Shown here in pieces: positions 1 through 6,728 of a stretch of DNA of 9,687 bases; the stretch's first letter is position 1, and each line of letters starts with the position of its first letter. Source of the stretch: Leptospirillum sp. GTDB lineage: Bacteria; Nitrospirota; Leptospirillia; Leptospirillales; Leptospirillaceae. The stretch covers positions 1 to 9,687 of the forward strand of contig DAHWKF010000036.1 in assembly GCA_027343785.1 (NCBI GenBank), given 5' to 3'. The translations under genes and the position numbers were made by a program. The notes beneath the pieces are model-generated. The model saw nothing but the letters and a program-made list of their open reading frames with translations. It made no database searches and was not told where the DNA came from.

Positions 1-358
1 ATTTTGTCGCAATCCGGATCGGTCTCGAAACAGATCGCCCTTCTGAGCCGACAGGGGCCGCCACCACCAGGCGGCACAAGCCGAATTTGAGGTCGAGAGG
101 TTCCAGCACCTGCCGACCCTGCTCCAGAATGAGGTCGAGTCCCACAACACCCATGTCCGCCCCCCCGTGTTCCACATAGGAAAGGGCGTCCGTTCCCCGC
201 ACCATCAGGACACGGAGTTCACCGTCGTCGGAATCGAAAGTCAGACGGCGGGATTTTGAAGACAGACCATGGAAACGGTATCCGGCAGATTCCAGAAGGT
301 GGCAGGCATCATCAAACATCTTTCCCTTCGGCAGGGCGAGTTGCAGGGGGGGGGTTAT
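1..358 (-). CDS. hisG: ATP phosphoribosyltransferase, N-terminal part (runs off window)
   Basis: HisG joins ATP and PRPP in the first, feedback-controlled step of histidine synthesis in the cytoplasm. About 119 codons are present; the C-terminus lies beyond base 1. Visible family features are the N-terminal LALPKGK (residues 7-13), RGTDA at 54-58, the GGADMGVVGLD block at about 65-75 typical of HisG, and the KFGLCRLVVAAP strand that follows. The frame is open without interruption from about 400 to base 1 but holds no ATG, GTG or TTG before Met14. The best start is ATA at 358-356, 7 nt after GGAGG, giving MTPPLQLALPKGK, a normal HisG N-terminus; CTG at 346-344 is the alternative. The ATA overlaps the murA stop (ATAA). 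The family is certain; the exact start is not. Whether this is the short, HisZ-dependent form cannot be seen because the C-terminus is missing. Confidence 0.93.
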   Translation of the reverse strand, partial: MTPPLQLALPKGKMFDDACHLLESAGYRFHGLSSKSRRLTFDSDDGELRVLMVRGTDALSYVEHGGADMGVVGLDLILEQGRQVLEPLDLKFGLCRLVVAAPVGSEGRSVSRPIRIATK

Positions 359-1680
359 GGCACATCCTCCCCCCGGACTCTTTTGATCCGGGCGCCCAGT
401 TTCTCAAGTTTCCGTTCGATACGCTCGTACCCCCGGTCGATGTGGTAAACACGCTGGATCTCGGACTCTCCATTCGCGATCAGGGCAGCGAGAACCAGTC
501 CGGCTGACGCTCTCAGGTCGGAGGCCATGACGGACGCCCCTTCGAGGGATGACATTCCGTGAACAAACGCCCGGGAACCATGCACATCAATATTGGCCCC
601 CATCCGGTTCATTTCCATCACATGGGTGAACCGGTTTTCGAACACGGTCTCGACCACAGTCGATGAACCCTTCGCAATCGACATGAGAGGCAAGATCTGG
701 GCCTGCATGTCGGTCGGGAAACCCGGATAAGGTTCGGTCCTCACAGATGCCCCGCAGGGTTTCCGTATCCGGGCGAGTGTCACCGAACCCGGTGTTTCCT
801 CGAAATCCGCACCCATGGCCCTCAAGGTTCCAAGCAGGGAAGACAGGCAGGTGACATCGATGTTTTGAACGGTCAGCGGATCACCCAGGAGAGCTCCCGC
901 CACCATAAACGTCCCTGCCTCGATCCGGTCGGCCATGACGCCGTAAGACGAGGGCAAAAGACTGTCGACCCCGGTGATTTTCAGAGACGAAGTTCCAATA
1001 CCCTCTATCCGGGCCCCCCGGCCATTCAGGCAAACAGCCAGATCGCTGATCTCAGGTTCCTGAGCCGCATTGAAAATACGGGTCGTACCCTTGGCAAGCG
1101 TCGCGGCCATCAGGATATTCTCCGTCCCCGTCACAGTCGGGTAGGGGAGATGGATATCACACCCGACAAGCCCGTCCGTATTGGCATCGATATAGCCATG
1201 ATCGATCGATATCCTTGCGCCCATACGACTGAAGGCGTTAAGGTGCATATCAACGGGACGGGCGCCAATCAGGCAACCGCCCGGAAGGGAAACCCTTGCC
1301 CTCCGCCGCCGTGCGAGAAGGGGGCCCAGACAAAGGATGGACGCACGCATTGTCCGGACAAGATCATAAGGAGCCTCATGGGCCGTGGTGTTTTCTTCGG
1401 ACAAGAAGAATTTTCCGGGCCAGTTTCCGGTATCCGAAAAAGTCCAGGGACCTTCAGAAACCTCCCCCTTCTCTTCCTGAAAGAGAGGTTGCGCCCGGAT
1501 CCCGAGCTGAGACAAAAGGGAAAAAGCCGTCCTGATATCCCGGAGGGACGGAACATTCCCCACCTCCATACCCCCACCCAGCAGGGATGAAAACAAGATG
1601 GGCAATGCCGCGTTCTTGGAGCCTGAAACGGAAACAACCCCTCTCAGGGAAGATCCTCCCACGATATGGAATCGATCCAA
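355..1680 (-). CDS. murA: UDP-N-acetylglucosamine 1-carboxyvinyltransferase (MurA)
   Basis: MurA moves enolpyruvate from PEP to UDP-GlcNAc, the first committed step of peptidoglycan synthesis, in the cytoplasm. The 441 residues carry the family marks: SKNAALPIL with Lys22, the catalytic-loop motif LPGGCLIGARP with Cys136, FPTDMQAQ with Asp324 (general base position) and the C-terminal RASAGLVLAALIANG and DRGYERIERKLEKLGA blocks. The Cys predicts ordinary fosfomycin sensitivity. Start is TTG 1680-1678, chosen because MDRFHIVGG aligns with the usual MDKF N-terminus; the ribosome site is weak (GGG about 9 nt upstream). It begins 6 nt after prmC and its TAA overlaps the proposed hisG start, so translation is probably coupled. 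The protein is some 20 residues longer than typical, from an extra segment at roughly 64-100, before the conserved APYDLVRTMRAS. EPSP synthase is the related fold, but the PGGC loop settles MurA. Confidence 0.97.
   Translation of the reverse strand: MDRFHIVGGSSLRGVVSVSGSKNAALPILFSSLLGGGMEVGNVPSLRDIRTAFSLLSQLGIRAQPLFQEEKGEVSEGPWTFSDTGNWPGKFFLSEENTTAHEAPYDLVRTMRASILCLGPLLARRRRARVSLPGGCLIGARPVDMHLNAFSRMGARISIDHGYIDANTDGLVGCDIHLPYPTVTGTENILMAATLAKGTTRIFNAAQEPEISDLAVCLNGRGARIEGIGTSSLKITGVDSLLPSSYGVMADRIEAGTFMVAGALLGDPLTVQNIDVTCLSSLLGTLRAMGADFEETPGSVTLARIRKPCGASVRTEPYPGFPTDMQAQILPLMSIAKGSSTVVETVFENRFTHVMEMNRMGANIDVHGSRAFVHGMSSLEGASVMASDLRASAGLVLAALIANGESEIQRVYHIDRGYERIERKLEKLGARIKRVRGEDVP
366..370 (-). 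promoter_or_regulatory. Shine-Dalgarno of hisG (GGAGG)
   Basis: A GGAGG inside a six-G/AGG purine block at the end of murA lies 7 nt upstream of ATA 358-356. It directly abuts ATG 365-363, which is out of the hisG frame, so that ATG is too close and in the wrong frame to serve. The spacing is the main argument for initiation at ATA rather than at CTG 346, which would be 19 nt away. Confidence 0.6.
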
Positions 1681-1686
1681 TCTGTC

Positions 1687-2568
1687 TTACCCTTTCATCC
1701 AGAGAACCACTCGATCCAGCCCTGACACATCCTGGTGAACCCAGGGTCCCGACAAGCCGGGCAAACAAGCCTCCCGCGTTCTGAAAAACCACCCCTGGTC
1801 GCCCCCGATTTCCACTGCGGCAACGCCACCGGAATTCAGAAGGCCGGGCAATGACTCCAAAAACTTCCGATAAAACGTCAATCCGTCCGGTCCACCGTCC
1901 AGTGCCTCCCGAGGCTCATGAAAAACGATCTCCGGTGCCAGGCCCGGGATGACTTCAGACGGGATATAGGGAGGATTTGAAACGACAAGATCGAACCGGC
2001 GGGAGGGGCGGATCATTTCCGTCCAGTCTCCCCTGAGCAGATGCAACCGGTCACTCACCCCGTGCAGAAGAGCATTCTTTGCCGTCAGATCGAGCGGTGT
2101 CTCCATCAGATCCACAGACAGGCACCGGGCCTGAGGAAATTTCTTCAGGAAAGTGATTCCCAGAATACCGCTGCCGCAACCCAGATCCAGTATACAGGAA
2201 GGCGTCCGGCAATCCAGAACATCCAGAACGCTTTCCACAACAGACTCCGTTTCCGGCCGGGGAAGGAGTACACCCGGGGCGACCTCAAAACGGGCATCCA
2301 TGAAGGGGACAGAACCGGTAATCAAATGAAATGGCTCCCTCCGGCTCCGGCGGTCAACCCATTCCCGGTACTTTTCCGAAAGGGTGACCGGCAAGACTTC
2401 CCTCTCCCTCGTCCAGGGAGCAAGGGGATCTGCCAGGAGTTCCGACAGCAAAAGACGGGCCTCCTTCTCCCCTCCTTCCGGAATCTCGCCCAAAACCTCT
2501 GACGCCCACCCCATCCATTGGGAAATCCGGCTGCCGGGCGCTGGCAATGACCTGACCGGAAGACTCAT
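1687..2568 (-). CDS. prmC: Peptide chain release factor N5-glutamine methyltransferase
   Basis: PrmC uses S-adenosylmethionine to methylate the glutamine of the GGQ motif in release factors RF1 and RF2, raising peptide release at stop codons. In 293 residues I see an N-terminal helical domain (about 1-85), the LLPRPETE segment (101-108), the SAM-binding ILDLGCGSG (about 126-134) and the catalytic NPPY (198-201), followed by EPREALDGGPDGL, also typical. NPPY binds the target glutamine side chain. Its ATG (2568-2566) overlaps the TGA of prfA as ATGA, so the enzyme and its substrate are translationally coupled. There is no strong ribosome site inside prfA ahead of it, in keeping with reinitiation. 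Length is close to the usual 275-290, with a slightly longer N-terminus. The close relative PrmB (ribosomal protein L3 methylase) is less likely given position next to prfA. Confidence 0.96.
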   Translation of the reverse strand: MSLPVRSLPAPGSRISQWMGWASEVLGEIPEGGEKEARLLLSELLADPLAPWTREREVLPVTLSEKYREWVDRRSRREPFHLITGSVPFMDARFEVAPGVLLPRPETESVVESVLDVLDCRTPSCILDLGCGSGILGITFLKKFPQARCLSVDLMETPLDLTAKNALLHGVSDRLHLLRGDWTEMIRPSRRFDLVVSNPPYIPSEVIPGLAPEIVFHEPREALDGGPDGLTFYRKFLESLPGLLNSGGVAAVEIGGDQGWFFRTREACLPGLSGPWVHQDVSGLDRVVLWMKG

Positions 2569-3650
2569 TCCAGTCGCTCGATTTCCATAGCCCTTTCCTG
2601 GGCCCGCAAGGCATCCACGAAGGGTTCGATGTTTCCTTCCATGACCTGATCCAGTTGATAGAGGGTCAACCCGATACGGTGGTCGGTCACGCGATTCTGT
2701 GGAAAATTGTAGGTCCGGATTCTTTCGGAACGGTCTCCGGTTCCGACCTGACTTTTCCTGTCCGAAGCGATCTTTTCGTTCTGGCGCGCCTGCTCCTTTT
2801 CAAGGAGCCGGGCCCGGAGGACCTTCATCGCCTTGGCCTTGTTCTTCAGCTGGGAACGTTCGTCCTGACAGGAAACAACGATATTTGTCGGCAAGTGGGT
2901 AATCCGGACAGCCGAATAGGTCGTGTTGACGCTTTGACCTCCGGCGCTGGACGCACAAAAGGTATCAATTCTCAGGTCTTTGGGATCTATCTGAATTTCG
3001 ACTTCGGAAGCTTCCGGAATCATTGCCACCGTTACGGTGGATGTATGGATGCGGCCCCCTGCCTCTGTGACGGGAACCCTCTGGACGCGGTGGACCCCGC
3101 TTTCGAACTTCAGCTGGCTGAACGCCCCTTGCCCCTGGACATAGATGATTGTTTCCCGGGCGCCTCCGATTTCCGTGTCGTTCGATTCCATCACTTCAAA
3201 TCGGAACCCCTTTCGTTCAATAAACCGAAGGTACATCCGGACGAGTTCACGGGCAAAAAGCGCCGCCTCTTCCCCCCCGGCTCCCGCACGAATCTCCAGA
3301 AAAAGATTTTTTGAATCGCGTTCGTCCCGGGGCAGGATGGAGTCCAGGAGCCTGGACTCCACCTCTTCCAGTTTCTGACTCAGCCTTTTCTCCTCTTGCG
3401 GGACGAGGTCCAGGAACTGGGGATCCTGCTTGAGCTCCACCAGGTCTTTCTGTTCGCTGACAAGGCGCAGATAGCTTTCATAGAGGGAAACAATATTCGA
3501 GAGTTCGGACTGGTCCCGGGCCAGTTTCATATATATGGCGGGACTGCGGGATACTTCAGGGTCCGCCATCTTCCCGGATATCTCTCGGTAGCGTTCCCGC
3601 ATCGATTCAAGCCTGGGACGGACCTTTTCGATAATCCCCGCAGCTGACAA
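2565..3650 (-). CDS. prfA: Peptide chain release factor 1
   Basis: RF1 reads UAA and UAG in the ribosomal A site and triggers hydrolysis of peptidyl-tRNA. The 361 residues match the family length. Visible parts are a coiled-coil-like N-terminal domain (about 1-110), LEIRAGAGGEEAALFA (118-133), the stop-codon-reading PVT (193-195), which marks RF1 rather than RF2, and GGQ (237-239), whose Gln239 PrmC would methylate. CQDERSQLKNKAKAM follows, as expected. The start is TTG 3650-3648, with GGGGAAG just upstream; it lies 10 nt after the rpmE stop and gives a full-length N-terminus. Met17 would truncate the first helix. The gene ends in an ATGA overlap with prmC. Residues flanking GGQ are a little unusual (CASSAGGQSVNTTYSAVR): Tyr245 stands where I remember Asp in many RF1 proteins. 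I infer normal function. Confidence 0.97.
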   Translation of the reverse strand: MSAAGIIEKVRPRLESMRERYREISGKMADPEVSRSPAIYMKLARDQSELSNIVSLYESYLRLVSEQKDLVELKQDPQFLDLVPQEEKRLSQKLEEVESRLLDSILPRDERDSKNLFLEIRAGAGGEEAALFARELVRMYLRFIERKGFRFEVMESNDTEIGGARETIIYVQGQGAFSQLKFESGVHRVQRVPVTEAGGRIHTSTVTVAMIPEASEVEIQIDPKDLRIDTFCASSAGGQSVNTTYSAVRITHLPTNIVVSCQDERSQLKNKAKAMKVLRARLLEKEQARQNEKIASDRKSQVGTGDRSERIRTYNFPQNRVTDHRIGLTLYQLDQVMEGNIEPFVDALRAQERAMEIERLE

Positions 3651-3660
3651 GAACTTCCCC

Positions 3661-3867
3661 TTACTTTTTGGCCTGTCCGTATTTTTTCATGAAACGATCC
3701 ACCCGGCCTTCGGTATCAACAATCTTCTGTGTCCCGGTAAAGAAAGGGTGGCACTCGTTGCAGATATCAAGTTTCAGGTTTCCGACCGTCGTCCGGGTGA
3801 CAAAAGTGTTACCACAGGCGCAAGTGACCGTCGCCACCTGATATTCTGGATGAATTCCGGCTTTCAT
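3661..3867 (-). CDS. rpmE: 50S ribosomal protein L31 (zinc-binding type)
   Basis: L31 is a small protein of the large ribosomal subunit that bridges to the 30S head. The 68 residues begin MKAGIHPEY and include CAC at 16-18 and CNEC at 36-39. These four cysteines (16, 18, 36, 39) are the zinc site of the C+ form; the zinc-free paralogue, induced on zinc starvation in many bacteria, lacks them. HPFFTGTQKIVDTEGRVDRFMKKY is the standard C-terminal block. A clear AAGGAG lies 5 nt before the ATG. It is 72 nt downstream of rho and 10 nt upstream of prfA, a common arrangement. I see no convincing terminator or promoter in the rho-rpmE gap. Confidence 0.98.
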   Translation of the reverse strand: MKAGIHPEYQVATVTCACGNTFVTRTTVGNLKLDICNECHPFFTGTQKIVDTEGRVDRFMKKYGQAKK

Positions 3868-3872
3868 GATTT

Positions 3873-3878
3873 CTCCTT
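3873..3878 (-). promoter_or_regulatory. Shine-Dalgarno of rpmE (AAGGAG)
   Basis: AAGGAG sits 5 nt before the rpmE ATG (3867-3865). It is one of the better ribosome sites on this strand, and it contrasts with the weak ones ahead of murA and prmC. That fits the high demand for a ribosomal protein. Confidence 0.8.
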
Positions 3879-3939
3879 ATTTGACGGTTTCCCCGAAAAG
3901 AGCCCCATGCCCTCTCCGGCATCTTCCCTGAAAGGTGGT

Positions 3940-5190
<1,251 letters not shown>

Positions 5191-5252
5191 AAAAACCTCT
5201 CGTCCACCCGAATCCCCTGCAACAGGAAAGACGGCCAGACAGTTATCGTTCA

Positions 5253-5269
5253 GGAACCCCTCTGGTTCC
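5253..5269 (-). repeat. Inverted repeat GGAACC-N5-GGTTCC in the rho leader
   Basis: A perfect 6-bp inverted repeat with a 5-nt loop, about 65 nt upstream of the rho start codon. It would form a modest RNA hairpin. It has no U-tract, so it is not a terminator by itself. Confidence 0.4.
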
Positions 5270-5496
5270 CCTCTCCTACCTCAACAAAAGTTGAAGCGAC
5301 AATGATGACTCATCGGATCTTTCGCCATCTTCCCATCAACCCTCGAGCACATTTCGTTCAACCACATGGGGATTTTCCCAAAACAGAATTGGGATTTTCG
5401 CCAATACACCCTATGCAAGCAATCCTCCGCCCCGTCCGGTTCCGGAAAATCACATCAATCAGACGAAAAACCGGGTACAACCGGATTCATTCACTT

Positions 5497-5592
5497 TCAC
5501 CAGATGAGTTCTGTCAGAAAACAATAAGAATACCCCGGGACGTCCCTCATACGGATAAATATGACCTTCAAACGGTTCCACAGGGGTTCCAT
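5497..5592 (-). CDS. Possible 31-residue leader peptide ORF upstream of rho
   Basis: Inside the proposed rho leader, ATG 5592-5590 opens 31 codons (starting MEPLWNRLKV, ending LTELIW) that stop at TGA 5499-5497. No good Shine-Dalgarno precedes it; the upstream bases read GAAAAAATCCCC. E. coli rho also has a small leader ORF (rhoL, about 33 codons), but I see no likeness in sequence. An ORF this short can arise by chance, so I treat it only as a candidate. Confidence 0.15.
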   Translation of the reverse strand: MEPLWNRLKVIFIRMRDVPGYSYCFLTELIW

Positions 5593-5722
5593 GGGGATTT
5601 TTTCAAGATCGAATCCAATAGGGGATGACCGATATGAAAGCCACAGCCAAGAGGCTCACAACGGAATCAGGATCGGTGAAGGCATGTTTTTTTCACATTT
5701 TCAGGCATGCTTACGGAGTATC

Positions 5723-5750
5723 AATATACTGAAGACAGGACTGTTGTCAA
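5723..5750 (-). promoter_or_regulatory. Probable sigma-70 promoter of rho
   Basis: On the minus strand TTGACA (5750-5745) is followed after 16 nt by TATATT (5728-5723). The -35 box is a perfect consensus and the -10 box is near consensus. A transcript would start near 5716, leaving about 525 nt before the rho ATG. The -35 box overlaps the tail of the upstream gene's terminator, so the two transcription units abut tightly. It is the best-looking promoter I found in the window. Confidence 0.6.
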
Positions 5751-5784
5751 GAAACGGTAGGGGGCTGTTGCCAACCCCCCTACC
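5751..5784 (-). terminator. Intrinsic terminator of the cytochrome c gene
   Basis: A perfect 9-bp GC-rich inverted repeat (GGTAGGGGG with CCCCCTACC, 5776-5784 and 5756-5764) has an 11-nt loop and is followed on the minus-strand transcript by GTTTCTTG, a moderate U-tract. It starts 14 nt after the cytochrome stop codon. Stem strength and position make a terminator likely; the imperfect U-run lowers certainty a little. Confidence 0.75.
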
Positions 5785-5797
5785 CGCAAAATTGGTA

Positions 5798-6352
5798 TTA
5801 CTTCGCTGCTGTATTCAAAAACTCGGGCTTCAGGTTGCCAGCAGCTTCCTCGTGGACAGGCTGCTTGGAAACCCAGTCGGCAGAACCGGCAACACAGTCC
5901 ATGTCACCGCCGCAACCGAGGCTTCTCTCATAAATAACGGCTTCCCATGCCTGCTTCTCCGTAATCTGGCCAGCGCTGACAAAGCCCACCATGGCCGGCT
6001 GGAGGGGAGAACCATTCGAAACGACCCAGAACATTTCCCCTGCAGTACGGACCTGCTCGAACTGCTTGTTGGTGAAGTTCCGCGGGCTGGGATCCATACC
6101 TGCCGCACCCGGACCGTTCCCGTCACCACCCACGCCATGGCAGGTGTAGCAGGTACCGGCACCGTTGAAAACTTCCTTGCCCTTGGCGATCATGTCCGCC
6201 GTGACGGCAAAGGGGGGTTTCATCGCTTTTGCTGCAGCAATCTGATCCGCAGGCACGCGAGGCTTCAGAATGTCCAGTTCAGCAGCGAAAGCTGACGCTG
6301 TGGCAAAGCCCAGCACAGCAGCACCCATAACAGCCACTGTCCACATCCTCAT
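5798..6352 (-). CDS. Exported monoheme c-type cytochrome
   Basis: This 184-residue protein is a class I type cytochrome c of the periplasm. A signal peptide is visible at 1-23: a short basic start (MRM), a hydrophobic stretch and SAFA ahead of AELD. The heme motif is CYTCH (68-72); His72 is the proximal ligand and Met121 in LQPAMVGF is the likely distal one. The PSPRNFTNKQF and GEMFWVVSNGSP segments are typical of electron-shuttle cytochromes of this type. Two more cysteines (147 and 153) in the C-terminal part could form a disulfide, a reasonable feature for a periplasmic protein. The start is the first ATG, with GGAGGG 8 nt upstream; the second ATG, two codons on, is too far away. It is alone in its transcription unit, ending in a strong terminator. 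The redox partner cannot be told; the call is family level only. Confidence 0.93.
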   Translation of the reverse strand: MRMWTVAVMGAAVLGFATASAFAAELDILKPRVPADQIAAAKAMKPPFAVTADMIAKGKEVFNGAGTCYTCHGVGGDGNGPGAAGMDPSPRNFTNKQFEQVRTAGEMFWVVSNGSPLQPAMVGFVSAGQITEKQAWEAVIYERSLGCGGDMDCVAGSADWVSKQPVHEEAAGNLKPEFLNTAAK

Positions 6353-6360
6353 AAGTTACG

Positions 6361-6366
6361 CCCTCC
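6361..6366 (-). promoter_or_regulatory. Shine-Dalgarno of the cytochrome c gene (GGAGGG)
   Basis: GGAGGG lies 8 nt before ATG 6352-6350 and 14 nt before the next in-frame ATG. It therefore favours the first as the start. Confidence 0.8.
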
Positions 6367-6479
6367 ATAAATAAAGTATTTTGGTTAAACAGGACAATAC
6401 CCCACCCTTACCTTTGAAACGCTCGCCGGAAACTCCAGGCATCGCAAATCAAGGCACAGGGGTGTCGGGAACCGGACCC

Positions 6480-6509
6480 ATTCAATCACGTGCTGTCATC
6501 ACATGTCAA
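6480..6509 (-). promoter_or_regulatory. Candidate promoter of the cytochrome c gene
   Basis: The minus strand has a consensus TTGACA (6509-6504), then 18 nt, then TTGAAT (6485-6480), matching the -10 consensus at four of six positions. The transcript would have a leader of about 120 nt. A weaker option, TTGTCC-17-TTATTT at about 6372-6400, would start almost at the ribosome site and seems less likely. Confidence 0.4.
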
Positions 6510-6523
6510 GAAAAATCCAGAAA

Positions 6524-6554
6524 CATCCGGCAAGAGGATCTTGCCTGCCGGATG
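6524..6554. repeat. 9-bp inverted repeat in the divergent intergenic region
   Basis: CATCCGGCA (6524-6532) and TGCCGGATG (6546-6554) are a perfect inverted pair with 13 nt between. A competing inner pair GCAAG/CTTGC (6530-6534 with 6540-6544) is also possible. Read on the minus strand, the hairpin is followed by TTTCTGGATTTTTC, which looks terminator-like, although no minus-strand gene ends there. It lies just upstream of the candidate cytochrome promoter, so it could instead be an operator or could block transcription entering from the right. Confidence 0.45.
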
Positions 6555-6716
6555 GAGAGAGATTCTACCCTTTTGACCGCCTTTATCGGGGTTTGGCGGG
6601 GTTTCAAATATTCAGGCCTATCCTGTAAGATGATGATCGTCGCAGGGAGTCTGTCTTCCCGGTGAGTCGTTCCTTCAGAAATACGCTTTTTTCACTTGAT
6701 TCCACCTGCCACAATT

Positions 6717-6720
6717 GAGG
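6717..6720 (+). promoter_or_regulatory. Shine-Dalgarno deciding the GTG start at 6729
   Basis: TTGAGG, with GAGG at 6717-6720, lies 8 nt before GTG 6729. The in-frame TTG at 6696 has only a T-rich stretch before it. ATG 6721 is out of frame and stops after three codons. Confidence 0.6.
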
Positions 6721-6728
6721 ATGTTTCC

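Larger units (their letters stand above)
5191..5716 (-). promoter_or_regulatory. Long 5' leader of rho
   Basis: This region of over 500 nt has no convincing gene on either strand. If the promoter at 5723-5750 is used, all of it becomes rho leader. Visible structures are GGAACC/GGTTCC (5253-5258 with 5264-5269, 6-bp stem, 5-nt loop), TCAAC/GTTGA (5281-5294), TCCCAA/TTGGGA around 5375-5395, and a CCGG-loop-CCGG followed by five U on the transcript (about 5465-5485). The 12-mer CATGGGGATTTT (plus-strand sense) occurs at 5365-5376 and 5590-5601. A 31-codon ORF is listed separately. In E. coli the rho leader carries Rho-dependent attenuation; a similar role is inferred here from length and position only. 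Confidence 0.5.
6353..6728. other. Divergent intergenic region (376 nt)
   Basis: This region separates the minus-strand cytochrome gene from the plus-strand deacetylase-like gene. It holds the cytochrome ribosome site, its candidate promoter and the inverted repeat at 6524-6554. For the plus strand I see only weak promoter candidates, the best being TTTCAA (6602-6607), 17 nt, TAAGAT (6625-6630). An open frame at 6381-6665 (plus) has no ribosome site and no recognisable protein character. Confidence 0.6.

Noticed and set aside
865..1590. Long plus-strand open frame of 241 codons
   Set aside because: It lies antisense within murA, which has clear family motifs throughout; the plus-strand product shows no domain character.
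3868..3939. Possible terminator between rho and rpmE (AGAG/CTCT stem before TTTTC)
   Set aside because: Only about four base pairs, with a weak U-run; not stable enough to call.
5561..6295. Plus-strand open frame of 244 codons
   Set aside because: Mostly antisense to the cytochrome c gene, and it runs through that gene's terminator.
6381..6665. Plus-strand open frame of 94 codons in the divergent intergenic region
   Set aside because: No Shine-Dalgarno, no family likeness, and it spans the inverted repeat and the candidate opposite-strand promoter.
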